Shown here: positions 1 to 11,329 of the stretch, piece by piece | How the letters are laid out: every line of letters starts with the position of its first letter | Position numbering within the stretch: the stretch's first letter is position 1 | Assembly (NCBI GenBank): GCA_025201365.1 | Contig: JAIXMF010000012.1 | Location: 248,001-312,000, forward strand | Length of the DNA: 64,000 nt | Direction of reading: 5' to 3' | Origin: Syncephalis plumigaleata | Lineage: Eukaryota > Zoopagomycota > Zoopagomycetes > Zoopagales > Piptocephalidaceae | The notes under the pieces: model-generated | Told to the model about the DNA's origin: nothing | Databases searched by the model: none | Seen by the model: only the letters and a program-made list of their open reading frames with translations | Program-made: the position numbers and the translations under genes

Positions 1-488
1 CGGCCATACACGCTGAGGCTGAACCGCTGCCCGTCAATGTAAAGAAGAAGGCCGCCAATAAATAGGATGAGGAGAATAGTTGTCCGTCATACATACTAGC
101 CAGACCATTGAAACCTAGAAACATGAATACGGCAGCCAGTAGACAGCCACTGATCGATTCATCGATGCATTGAATGATACACGTAATATAAAGTAAGTGA
201 CCGTGTTTTTCACTGCCTTCGTATATGCTATCGAACGACTTACAAACCAGCCCCGAAACGGTCAACTAGACCACCGAAAAGCGGTGCTCCTAAATAAGTG
301 CCAATATCACCGGTAGAAGCAATGATATTAAGTTGTAGATGAGAGTAGCCAAGTTGCTTAGCAATAGGTGGACCGAACAACGGGAATGCATAGCGCGTAC
401 CAGCACTAAGATTACTTAGCATAGCAAATACGAGTGATACAAGCCGTCGAGGCTGCACCCATAAGAAGTGCACAGCCTGATTGACCAT
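1..488 (-). CDS. MFS transporter, N-terminal part (runs off left edge)
   Basis: Two exons are visible: 488-244 and 149-1, with the intron at 243-150 (GTAAGT donor, CAG acceptor). The ATG at 488 opens a hydrophobic protein. A segment around residues 12-35 is followed by SAGTRYAFPLFGPPIAKQLG, then a GTYLGAPLFGGLVDRFGAG loop, the typical loop between helices 2 and 3 of a major facilitator permease. The second exon adds two more helices and an LTGSGSAS turn. This arrangement resembles the nodulin-like/Mch1-type branch of fungal MFS proteins. Substrate cannot be inferred from this part. The remainder lies beyond the window. Confidence 0.75.
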
Positions 489-710
489 ACTACTAGAATA
501 GAATAGAATAGAATAACCAATGCAAGAGTAATAGTAGTAATAGTAATAGTAGAAAGAAAGATGTTTATAAAAATGCGTAATACAATTAATTGGTGCCAGT
601 TATTTATATAATAAGTACACAACTTGTCAGGGGAATGATGTCTAGCATCTACTTGGTTGCAAGGAGAATGGGTGAACACAGCTCGGCAAATGGGTAAATG
701 CACTTATTGT

Positions 711-2325
711 TTACCTCATTAGATTGAGATGATGATGATGTTGATGTTGATTATGACTACCACCACTTTGTTGTAATTGTTGCTGTTGCTGTTGCTGTTG
801 CTGTTGTAATAAGCGCCATCTTTCACGTCGACACATTGGCACCAATCCTGTTAGTACTTCAATTGTAATACGTTCTATTACATACAAATGTCATTAGTAT
901 CATAGATAGATAACTATCCTATCATAGAATAATCACTACTTACGTTCATCAGATCCCCATAGACGTAGAGCGTTCTCATTAGATCTATCGTATGGATGCA
1001 TCGTAGAATGTCGACGTCGTGAATAGGGTTTCTTGTTTCGTGTACTTGGCTGGAAACGAGTCGATTCCCCTAGTAGATCATGGCATCCTAGGCATAATAA
1101 GGCCGATATACGCTGTTCTGCCTTTATTTGACAATGCGTACATGTACCAGAAGTAGTTGCTCCATTCGATGGTAATGCCATTGATGATGCTGATGCTGAT
1201 GCCGCTGACAATGAGTGATTGGCAATGGCTAACAATTGAGCTGCTTCATCATCTATGACATCGTAATGATTACTATTACTATTGCTATTATTGTTGTTAT
1301 TGTAGAACGATTGAGCAGTAGAATGATTAGTAGCACCTGATACTTGCATTGGTACAGTTGTCGTATGACGTCGTGCTAATGGAATACTCGTTGGTTCCAT
1401 ATCTTCAGATAATCCATACAGTGCCATTTTACTATTAGATATTGCTGATGTCGATGCAGATGATGCTAATGATAATGGTGACATTACAATGTTAGATCCA
1501 CCTGTTGTCCTACTACTACTGCTGTTATTCGTTGTACGTTGTTGTTGTTGCTGTTGTTGTTGTTGATTAGACACACTAGCCAATTTACCATTCTTGCCCG
1601 ATAAACTTGATATAGAATGTGCCTATAAGTAATAATCATCATCATGTCTGACATCAATATGGATTTATACTCGCCAGTCTTTCAATCTCTCATGTCTATA
1701 CCTTGCGATGTTGTTGTGCCGATGATGATGACGATTTACTCGTATTGTTACTACTCGATCTTCTCGTATCGGTCTCCTTTCTTACTGGGCGTATTTGATC
1801 TCCTTGAAACACTTTACGCTCAGTGTCGCGTGCCCAAGTAAACGAACGAGGTACAATGCCTGTTTCCCAGTAGAGTGTCGCCAATTGTACGGCACGATCT
1901 CGTTTGAATTGATTAGAGTGTGGACCACGTAGATAGTCAGTGTAGGGTGATTTATCAGGAGAGAACGCTACTAGTTCACGTTCATGAACCACCGAACTAA
2001 ATAGTGGCATCGATTAGCGTTGTTATCCTACAATAAGAAACACTGCTATGCAGATACTTACAACGAACTATCCTCAAAGTAGCACACCAAGTGTTCATTC
2101 GGACCTGGTTCCTGGATATCCGATGTCATGGTTTGGCGGAATACGTCAATCTCACTTTCTGGCACCACCTATAAGAGTGTACAGTCAGTAGTGACTTATT
2201 AACTAGTTAGCATTCTAGGAGAGAATCCTTCCTACCATAGCAGGCCACCAGAATAGCGCGTTAGGATCATCGGGATCAACGAATACAATACGACGCTTTG
2301 CGTGAGATCGTCTTGGTGCTGTCAT
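711..2325 (-). CDS. PWWP-like, Gln-rich putative chromatin protein with a CxxC-CxxC zinc motif
   Basis: Five exons (2325-2236, 2168-2062, 1996-1702, 1622-944, 874-711) sum to 1335 bases, or 444 residues, with all phases agreeing. The N-terminus contains DPDDPNALFWWPAMVVPESE followed by an EHLVCYFEDSSFSVVHEREL stretch. A WWPA core followed by a YFED-type strand is what PWWP/Tudor-like chromatin-reading domains look like. A second conserved block contains YTDYLRGP and QLATLYWETGIVPRSFTW. The C-terminal half is low complexity (poly-Gln, Ser/Thr, Asn), with CTHC and CLGC pairs about 15 residues apart that could bind zinc. The tail has a second poly-Gln run and a His/Gln run. The PWWP assignment is inferred from pattern, not proven. 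The start is the first ATG, and the short divergent gap to NDUFB10 supports it. Confidence 0.6.
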
Positions 2326-2535
2326 GACGTTTAGTCAACAAGGTGGACAAGGGAACTGTTCCTTCGTTGTAGGGTAACTAGTGTAGGACTATCGTTGTAG
2401 ACAAGTAAGAATAGGAAGAGGAGAGAAAGAAAATCAAGTGAATATTTCCTTCTCTATCTATTTCTCTATTCTAGTCTTCAATCTTCATCCGTCTTTCTCT
2501 TTTCCGTTCTCTTCAATTGTCGTGATTCGCGCACC
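2326..2535. promoter_or_regulatory. Divergent promoter, PWWP-like gene / NDUFB10
   Basis: A 210-base interval separates two start codons that point away from each other. It is strongly pyrimidine-rich on the + strand (CT tracts at about 2450-2515), as often seen upstream of fungal genes. No TATA box or operator could be assigned. Confidence 0.45.
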
Positions 2536-2927
2536 ATGAACAACTATAGCCACGAGCAATTCGAGAGAGTACCTACGCTAAGCGAGGTTGATCCTAAAGA
2601 TTATGCAGGTACTGTATACACGTCAATCTAAGAAGATCAGACTATTATTGTTGCCGTCTATTCACACTATATTATATCTATCTATCTATTTATCTATTTA
2701 TTATCAACTGTACGCTGGTTATAGCTGTGCACAAGGCACGTGCTCAACATGTTCGCGAAGAGTGGGTAAAGGTGATGGAAGCGCGTATTGTACGTGAGGC
2801 CATGGCCAAGTGTTATCGTACGGAAGGTGTGAATCACTACGAGCAATGCCGTCACTTGGTGGAACTCTACGGTAGACTACGCGGTGAATATACACTAAAG
2901 GGATTTCTAAAGCCACATGCTGAATAA
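2536..2927 (+). CDS. NADH:ubiquinone oxidoreductase PDSW/NDUFB10-type subunit
   Basis: Two exons (2536-2608, 2725-2927) encode 91 residues. The core AQHVREEWVKVMEARIVREA, followed by MAKCYRTEGVNHYEQCRHLV, is the signature of the fungal 12-kDa PDSW-like subunit of mitochondrial complex I (Neurospora nuo-12.3, animal NDUFB10). The conserved Cys pair around CYRTEGVNHYEQC matches the family's disulfide-bonding positions. It is a membrane-arm accessory subunit facing the intermembrane space. The length is normal for the fungal form. The intron is phase 1 and ends TTATAG. Its presence shows the organism has complex I. Confidence 0.85.
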
Positions 2928-3812
2928 ACACACACACGCACACACGCGCACACTCGATCTATCCTCCTTATAAGCAATAAACAATGAACAATCACCATGA
3001 AGGATTAGTGGTCAATAGTATGACGTTGTCACTCTACCCGTATCTATTCAATCTAGACAATGGACAATAGTGCAACTAGCAGTAATGATGTGATATGCCA
3101 TGCTATACCGTATTGGTTGAATAGACTATTCTAGATTGTCATGTTCTTGCATTCCTTGTTTCTATCCTTCTAGAATCAGATACACATCCATGCATTGCTT
3201 TAATTATAGGAAATAGTCCTTGTGTTCAGCCTATTGCGCATTATTAATCTATTTCATACGCTCTGCGTAAAAAAAGAAAGCATATTGATGCCCCTTATTC
3301 CTTTTCCTTCACTTTAGCCTACTCTTTATCATTTGTTGCTTATAATCACCATAATAATAGTTAATATTGATATTAGTATTCTAGTATAATAACAAGTGTT
3401 CACTCGGATTGGTTGACTGATTGGTTGACTGGATAAATGATTGTCGCTTTCATTTGACATTATCGCCATATTAAGAAGTGACCAGCATTCGTATTGTTTA
3501 TCGGCCTTGTCAGGTGCCGCTCCTTCCTCATTGCCTTGTTCGTCACCTGCTGATTCTTTCGCACGCGTGTACACACACATATACTTCATAAGACACCGCA
3601 CGTTCTCCCTTTATCTGACTTTTTGTATTCTCTACTCTCTACTCTCTATTCTTTACTGTCTGTCTGTCTGTTTACCTGTTTACCTGCTTATCTACTTGTC
3701 TATTTCATTTGCTTTTATCTTTTACTGACAAAACAACAACAACAACAACAACAACAACTGCTGCAGTAACAATAATTATTTATCACGCTCACTACCACAT
3801 CCAATATCAATC
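2928..3812. other. Gene-free interval with simple repeats
   Basis: There is an 885-base gap between two + strand genes. It holds CT-rich and (TCTG/TTAC)-type simple sequence at about 3630-3710 and an (AAC)n run at about 3732-3757, just upstream of the next gene. Short open frames on both strands here lack conserved motifs. The right part is presumably the phosphodiesterase promoter and 5' leader. Confidence 0.5.
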
Positions 3813-5012
3813 ATGTGGATATCATCCATGCTTAGTCTACGTAGTCGGCCTATTCTTACTTATACGCTAGTAGCTACCTTGAGTACTACTTGTCTATTGA
3901 CTGTTGGTCTGGCACCTGCAGTTCAAGCAGCAGCAGCTACTACTAGTAATTCACTTTGTAATGGTTACTCCGAATTATGTGATAGAACACTTGATAAAAT
4001 AACATTTGCCACCGCTCATAATGCATACGCCGTTAGTCTCAATAATCCCGCCACGAATCAACACAACTCCATGGCCACCCAGTTGGGTGATGGCATACGT
4101 GGATTCATGCTTGACGCGCATTATCTCGATCCAAATAGTCCCACTGATAACATACAATTATGTCACACAAGCTGCGCTTTATTCGATGGTGGTTCCATGA
4201 CAGATGGTCTCAAAGTATTTACGAAATTCCTAGAGGAGAATCCTCGTGAATTTATTGTGATATTCGTGGAGAATTTCGATAACTTTAACGGTGCCATGAT
4301 TGCTAAACACTTTGATGCATCGGGTCTGACGAAATACGCCTACTATAAGAATCCATCGGATGACTGGCCCACCCTCGGCAGTCTAATCGATCAGAATAAG
4401 CGTGTCATGTTCCTATTCGATCGTCTCTCGGATAGGACAGCGCCATGGTAAGTGGATGATCCTAGTGGTATACTAGTGTGTACGAATATTATGATTGCTA
4501 ATGGACACATGTCTACTAGGCAAATGCTCGAGTATGATGTTTGTTGGGAGACCACGTATGAGATACCCTACAAAGAGGCCAAATATACGTGTGCCGTGGA
4601 TCGTCCTAGTGTCAAACCACCAAAGAGTCTCTACGTGCTTAATCACTTTATATTCACGACATTCAGCATGGGTGGATCGGCCATTCCCATTCCTAATCCG
4701 GATGTTGCTGCCACTGTCAATAGCGACCCGCTAAAGAATCATATCGAATTGTGTAGAACGCAGCAGAGTGGCGTGATGCCCAATTTCATTGCTGTCGATT
4801 TCTACGAACAAGGTGACACGCTAAAACTAGTGGCCCAACTTAACGGCGTCAATTACACAGGTAATGGCGGTACGAAACAATCAGTTGATCCAAGTACATC
4901 TATGGCCACCTCTTATATGAGCACCAATGCCATGACTATTGCTATTACGAGTGTATTGAGTTGGTTCACCATTATTATGGCAAGTAATATGTCGCTGTCA
5001 TCATGGCTATAG
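3813..5012 (+). CDS. Secreted or GPI-anchored PLC-like phosphodiesterase (PI-PLC X-like)
   Basis: Two exons (3813-4447, 4520-5012) give 375 residues. The intron splits the Trp codon of DRTAPW and restores LEYDVCWETTYEIPY. The N-terminus is a hydrophobic signal peptide (LATLSTTCLLTVGLAP). Next comes the PLC-like X fold: FATAHNAY with the first catalytic His, GIRGFMLDAHYL with the metal/substrate acidic residue, QLCHTSC with the second His, and FLEENPREFIVIFVENF. Such eukaryotic proteins act outside the cell on phosphoinositide- or GPI-related lipids. The last 25 residues are hydrophobic after a Ser/Thr-rich stretch, which fits a GPI-anchor signal. Substrate is not known. Confidence 0.8.
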
Positions 5013-5206
5013 CATCGATTTATATCTCACATTCTATTCTATTTTATTTCCATTATTATATGACTGATGATTCTAAATGACTTTACGAGTCATGATATCA
5101 GTTAATCTATTAATATTTATGAATAAACCGTGTTCGTTTAACCAAACATATATATATATAATAGAGAATGTGTATTCATCATTAGACTTGTATTTATTCA
5201 TTCACT

Positions 5207-6562
5207 TTATAAACTGTCAAGATCAAGTCCAAATATACGTGCTGTTAAATCACGAGAGCATCGTTGGAAGTCCATCTTATAACACGCGTAGACTTGCGTA
5301 GCACCCGGTGCACCCAACCAGTGTGGATCAAGTAGGACATCCAGTGGTGGTGCGTCATTTGTGGTATTGATGATGGTCTCTGCTTCCGCGGTCATATACG
5401 CTTCCACCACCGTGATAGCGTGAGCATCACCAAATCGTCTATCGATGAGACACATGCCGCGTGTCCAGTTACCTTCTGTCTCCACACGTATATCCTCTCG
5501 TTTAATTTGCCAGCCAAATTGACCAGTTACCGATAGTCTCTGTTCAGGATCCTTTGCTAGATCGATGATCAATTGAATAGTAGCAACATCCGCTAGACAT
5601 AATTCATCGATGTTTTGCTGTTTCATTACACCATACGCGTAACGGGAGATGGCCGCATAAAACTCGGCAATGGGTGTGGCATACTGTGAAGAACAATGAT
5701 CGAGTAGTGAGCGTGGCACTCTAACATGATAAAAGACTATAAAGCAGCCATTAGTATAGCAATGACAGCAATGACATACGGCTATTATACTTCTTCTTAC
5801 CATCTTGCGGTACGAGTATTACTTCCATTCGTTCATCCTCGGGTGTCTCCAAGGAGGTGCGTCGCAATACAATATCAGCGGCATGAGGATCGGCCCAAAA
5901 GTTGAACTCTGTCGTTGGCGTGACATTACCCGGTACGAGTAGTGCACCGCCCAAACAAACAATACGACGAGCACGCGCGAATGTTTTCGCATCTCTTTCG
6001 ATGGCAAGTGCAAAATTTGTCAATGGCCCAATACCAACGAGTGTGATGGTATTAGCGGGCTGTGTACGCAATTGATGTAGTATCTCATCGGGTCCGTCAC
6101 GTTCACTAATATCGTAGAGTGGATGTGGCTCCACTATATCCGATGGCAATAATAGATCGCGTGTCCAATGAGGATGACTCGAGTGAACGCCGCCTAATCC
6201 ACCTTCACCGTGGAAAAATTCCGCATCATAGCGTAGCATTTTAAGTGGAGATTCCGCACCTATTTACCATAATAGTTAGTATCCAAATAGCCAGTAATAG
6301 ACTGCTGCTGCTGCTGCTGCTGTTACTTACCTACGGCCACTACAGGTCTATGCCATTCACTATTGTCGTCTCCTTTAGTGGTTCGGTGACGATGTAATGC
6401 CTCCAGTAGGGTGGCAAGATTACGAGTGGAGCTTTGTACAGTCGAATTACCGTGCACGGTCACTAGTGCTCGTACTCTTAGCTCGGGAGAGTTGAGTGCA
6501 TAGAGAATAGCCACGGCATCGTCCACACCGGGATCAGTGTCGATAATAATATCAGACGGCAT
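5207..6562 (-). CDS. Inosine-uridine-type nucleoside N-ribohydrolase
   Basis: Three exons (6562-6331, 6259-5801, 5736-5207) encode 406 residues. The N-terminus IIIDTDPGVDDAVAILYAL holds the diagnostic DTDPGxDD calcium-binding motif of the IUNH family, which hydrolyses the N-glycosidic bond of ribonucleosides. Further family blocks are VTVHGNSTV, ITLVGIGPLTNFALAI, IVCLGGALLVPGNVTP followed by EFNFWADPHAA, and a C-terminal FGDAHAITVVEAY segment. A role in nucleoside salvage in the cytosol is likely. It converges with the PLC-like gene across a 194-base gap. A (CTG)n run lies in intron 1 (about 6302-6322). Confidence 0.88.
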
Positions 6563-6861
6563 AGTGTAGCAAGTGTGAACGTAGAATAGGAAAGAATGGC
6601 GATATGTGAGAGCAGAGAAGGAATGGCGTAATCATAAATGATTCGTTAGTCATTGTCATCAAAAGGATGCTTGATTGGTATTGTCTGTGAAACTTGCCGC
6701 CTAAGTCGTCTCCATATATGAACAGGTTATAGGAATAAAACAAGAATCATCATCATCATCATCATAGTAATAGTAGTAGATAATATACTCGTATAATAAT
6801 ACAGCATAAACATTTGAATTGCTACATTCAGTATTCATTTATTTATTCAGTCATTTAGTAT

Positions 6862-8243
6862 TTAATAGCGACGATAATCACGACGATGAGATGGACTACG
6901 ACTACGATAACGACGTTGATCTCGATCCTGACTACGGTCTCGTGCACGATAGCCTTCTTCCCTTCGAGAACGATAAGTATCACGACGATCATAGTCATCA
7001 CGCGTGCGTCGATGCTGATTATCATATCTATTGCTACCACCTCTACCTGATCGATCACGTCTATCATCTCGTTCGTGATGACGTGAATAGGAGGATCGAT
7101 TAGGTGAACGTGAGTGTCGTCGATAATCCGGTTTAGATACTCGTTCTTCTTCATAAGTATTATGTCTATTGTTATTTGGATTGGTAGCAGTGGTAGTAGC
7201 AGCAGCAGCAGCAGTAGTGGTGGTGGTGGTTGCTGCTACTTCCTTATCATAAGCAGCTAGTTTCTCTTTAATATCACGCGCTACTGTTACAGGAATACGT
7301 GGTAGCATAGTACCACACCATTTCTGTTGTGTCAATAGATGTCGGCATATTGCACCAATAGTCCTGGATGAATAGACATTAGTGTTCAATTCGCATAATA
7401 GCATACTAATGAATAAAATAACTTACATAGTTTGTGCGTGTCCACCAGTCTTTATCTCCAGCTCTTCCTCGTCATCCAAGTAATCCACAAGCCAATCCCA
7501 TATCGTGTTCGGCTGGGCAATGTAACGTACATATAGACAACCAATACCTCGAATATAACTAGCGAGGACTATCCATTAGACGATATGATAATGCAATAAT
7601 GCAATAATAATGATAATGATACCTACGGTGAATCAGTATGATTTAGTAAACCGCTAACTTGTCTGACCGTAAGTCGTAACGTCCACAGCTTGTATAATAG
7701 ACAGAATGCCGAACTAGGTGTGGTTCCCCGCATAAATGGTTCTAAATACATCATAGATAACATAGATATGCATACACATATACTCAATGTTAGTATTGGT
7801 AGTTCCAAAGATAGTTGCAGCATTAGTGCTACAAGTATTCTCACACTCAATAATCAGTTTGCCTCCATGCATGTATTGCACGGCTCTTTCTTTACTCCCT
7901 CAAAGAAAAGAAAAGAAAGAAAGGACACACACACGCACCTAAAGTTTCCACTATAGATTCACTGTTAGTACTCGTGTTATCGATGAATATACAAAGTATG
8001 CCAGTAGTAACCACTTGATACCACTTACCGTTATTATAGATTTCATCGACTACTTCGTGGTATGTTTTCTTGTCGCTAAACAACAACAACAACAACAACA
8101 GTAAGTCATCAATGCTAATTTAGATCTGTATTCACGTACTATAACGCTTTGAAATAAGGAGACGATTGGATATTCACGAATAGTACTTCATTCAAGTTCA
8201 TATTCGTGGGATTGCCCCATGTTTCAAACGAATTGCCACTCAT
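6862..8243 (-). CDS. PRPF38B: Pre-mRNA-splicing factor 38B (PRP38 domain plus RS tail)
   Basis: Six exons (8243-8140, 8075-8029, 7950-7939, 7741-7627, 7558-7427, 7363-6862) sum to 912 bases, or 303 residues. The PRP38 fold is clear: NMNLNEVLFVNIQSSPYF, then KKTYHEVVDEIYNNVETLEP, PSSAFCLLYKLWTLRLTVRQ, SPYIRGIGCLYVRYIAQPNT and CGTMLPRIPV. The C-terminal 120 residues are an RS/RD/RY-rich tail, typical of PRP38B and of SR-type spliceosomal proteins. PRP38 proteins act in spliceosome activation. The third exon is only 12 bases and is needed to join EIYNNV to EPFMRG in frame. An Ala/Thr microsatellite precedes the RS tail. Confidence 0.88.
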
Positions 8244-8327
8244 GATGAGATAGATATAGCGAATCAATTATTAATGCGAAAAAGAAAGAAGCCTGTATAG
8301 ATTAGCTTTCATGTGTGCGTGTCATTA

Positions 8328-8450
8328 CAGGCTTTTTCAGCCAATTAACACAGTTAGTCATTACTTTTGCTGTTTATTAATAAATAGATTTGCACAATTG
8401 TTAACACCATTATCGCCGTAGAAATGCCAATTGATATAGCACGATAATGA
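8328..8450 (+). repeat. E1 left terminal inverted repeat
   Basis: It begins CAGGCTTTTTC after a TA. It contains the shared blocks TTTATTAATAAATAGATTTG, TTGTTAACACCATTATCGCC and AGAAATGCCAATTGATATAG. The same blocks appear inverted at 16435-16557 and, more diverged, at both ends of E3 and at the right end of E2. Confidence 0.8.
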
Positions 8451-10090
8451 CAAGGTAGAATGGCATGAATAACTTAGTGAATGGTATGAAGCAATGGACA
8501 GCTTGTCTTTATTGTTATGTGTATAATGGCAGTAGAATGGAATAAAGGACTTACATTACTGATAGAAATGCCGGAATAGTAGAATGAGTAATGTAGAGTG
8601 GAATGCAGTCAATATCATTGATAGTTGAGTATTCTAATTGTAATATTGTTAGTGTATTGTAATAAATGAACTTACCTGTAATTAATAATTATAATGAATG
8701 AATGAATAAAGTGTTAAAATATGTTATGTCCCCATCATATCCACCACCGCATCACCGCTCTTACGGTGGCTACGGAATGTTATGTTGAAGCAGCTGGATA
8801 GCCTTGCGACAATATACCGCTATACTGCTGAGTATTAATGTAATAACACTAAGCAGTAGGTGCTACGACAATGTGTATAAGACCATCTGTAATAAATGGC
8901 CATATACGCATTGCCGTAGTGTTCGCGATATACCAGCTGAGACACATACAAGGGATCAGTAGATTAGCACATTGATACAAATGTATCTGTGCTAATAGGA
9001 CATAACATAATAAATAAAGGGATTAGGATGATGCAAAGAGAGGATGTGGAAATATGAATAGAAGGTATAATTAGAATGCGATAGGATAGCGCGAGTAAAG
9101 AATGATTAAACACACACAAAAACATATCATTAAATGAGGTCAGTCACCATCATATCAAGTAAGCTAGGCCCTTCTCCTTGAAGTAGCAACATGATGGTCA
9201 AATATCATGGCAAAGCATAGCTAAATGATATTATGGTGGCAAATTATCTCAAACACATATCAATATAAAATAAAGAAACGTATTCAAGCATTTGCAAACC
9301 GATACATTCCATAATATTCATATAATAGAGAGGCTACCCGGCTACATTAGCAACTTAATGACCTGTAGAACAATGATGCTAAGACCTGATCCCCTGAACT
9401 CGCACTGGCTGAAACCCCGGTCTGACCGATCTTACTCCTCCTTCTGTACATCATTATTTTGCAGTAGCTTCATATTAGACAAATATGTGAATGTCCGCAA
9501 GCAAGTAGCGTAGAAGACCGACACCCATTACAGGTACCGACATCACACTGAGTTGAAAAAGAGTCAACTACGCTCATTACCACACTCAGCGCTACGCTAC
9601 ACGCAAACAGTTTACAGAGCACTGACCTATTTCGCTATGTGTATGTTTAAACAAAGAAAGTAAAAGTGAAAGTAAAGAATGAAGAGTGAAAAGTGAAGTA
9701 ATGAAAGAAGAGCGAAGAGAAAGAGAAAGAGAGGAGAAGCTAAGCAAGCTGTAGAATCGAGCGCTATTTATTTATTAAAATGACGTCGTTAATCGTCATT
9801 TAGTGGTTCAAGTAAGTACTGATGATGCCTCATTGTAATTCATTTTGAAATTTAGTATGTCGATAAACACACACTTCAATAATTCAACTTGATCATATCC
9901 TTGTATTTCATTTCATTTCATTTTATTTCTTATATATGATCTTTTTACTTGAGCATTGCATAATAGTGTTTATTATAATAAAATAAAGTATGACAACGTT
10001 GAAAAGAGAGAGAAAGATATATCTAGTATGTGCAAAGGGCGCCGTCATTATTACCATTTAGATTGCACACTATTCTGTATTGGGTATTGA
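8451..10090. other. E1 interior, left part: no assignable gene
   Basis: AT-rich sequence with repeated TAGAATGG-like words (about 8470-8620). A GA-rich stretch lies at about 9640-9740. One somewhat more GC-rich patch (about 9375-9440) has an open frame of 73 codons without recognisable motifs. I see no gene here. Confidence 0.4.
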
Positions 10091-10094
10091 TTAC

Positions 10095-11316
10095 GTCAAC
10101 CTTTTTTGCATTCTCATCGTTACTTGATAGACCAATACACTTTACATGAACTACATTGTTCTGCCACGTTAATTAGCAATGCCTATGAAGTATTCTCGTT
10201 CAATAAAGGTATGTCGATAAGAAGTGTGAGCAGCATACACAACGGTAGAACTAATATTTTCCTTGTTTATTGTAGTTATTCAAGAATTGAATCGCTTTAC
10301 CAATGCACAACTATCGACGTTCTACTTTCAATCTATCAATGAGCGCGTTTACGCTGACGACAAATTATCGTTGGCACGAATATCAGCACAGACTGCCGTA
10401 TACTGCGTAAGAATCCATTGATACTTGGTATGCAATTGTAGCTAAGCAAGGAATGCCGCATAGATAATTGAGGTGTACACACGCGCACTCGCACCAATTA
10501 CTTGTCATTTAGCCGAGAAGATTCAGCTTTTCTTCTCGTCGAGTTGATCGACACTACTTGGCAGCGTATTCCAGTCGGGATGGATATCTCTGGTAAACAT
10601 TTGCAATTACTGAGCTATGTATGGTCTAACACTCGAGCATTGGCAATGAATAGGATGATCGTTGGCATAATACTGCTTTGGAGCAAGACTGGACAGTGCT
10701 ACGACACCTTCGTAGTCAGTACTACCAGCTAGTCGAGAAGGTGCGACAGGTCAAGTAAGTGCTATCTGCAGTATACCAAATGATTTATTTACAAATCTCA
10801 TTGACTGACAAGGGATCAAGACAAGCGCGCAAATCGATCTGGCACTAGAACTAGAAGACAATGCAATGTCTCCACTAGGACAATTACTACATAAATACGG
10901 TAAGACGGTAATAATAATAGCGATAGTGATACCGGTTGTATATATTTTACTAAGTAATACGCATTAGCATCACAACTACCTGAGCTGTTCTTATGCGCAT
11001 CGGTTAATGTTGCTGCACAGTCGACATTAACCACGAGAAATGACACTGTCCTTATTAGTGAAACGATATCATTACCAAGTAAGTATGAAGTATGCAGCAT
11101 GAGTGTGGCATGACAACGACTATTGGTCGACAACGTAATAGACACTATGAATGGTGCATCTGGTCAAATGATTCTACGTTTATCGGCACGACATAAATGT
11201 CCTAGATGTTGGGGCTATCGATCTGATCAATCGGAATGTCTATGCAATCGATGCCAACTTGTTGTGAACAATAACAAGGGACACATCATTACTACTGCTA
11301 TGCATTCATGTAACTA
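10095..11316 (+). pseudogene. Fossil of the C-terminal part of mitochondrial isoleucyl-tRNA synthetase
   Basis: Separate blocks in order match the C-terminal half of bacterial/mitochondrial IleRS. They are HRYLIDQYTLHELHC (10109 on), EVFSFNK running across a GTATGT...TTGTAG intron into VIQELNRFTNAQLSTFYFQS and DDKLSLARISAQTAVY (to about 10410), then APITCHLAEKIQLF (about 10489) and SVFQSGW. The last block is the zinc-binding tail KCPRCWGYRSDQSECLCNRC (about 11187-11246). Stops and frame changes lie between them and the catalytic core is missing, so it cannot be functional. It lies wholly inside E1 and retains an apparent intron, so the fragment would have been copied as genomic DNA. Confidence 0.65.
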
Positions 11317-11329
11317 ATAGCAACATCCC

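Noticed and set aside
6301-6322. Trinucleotide and dinucleotide runs throughout the window considered as a CRISPR-like or satellite array
   Set aside because: They are ordinary microsatellites without spacers, and the host is eukaryotic.
6819-7154. Open frames over the PRP38B tail on the other strand and in another frame
   Set aside because: Asp/Tyr- and Ile/Val-rich shadows of the RS-repeat region.
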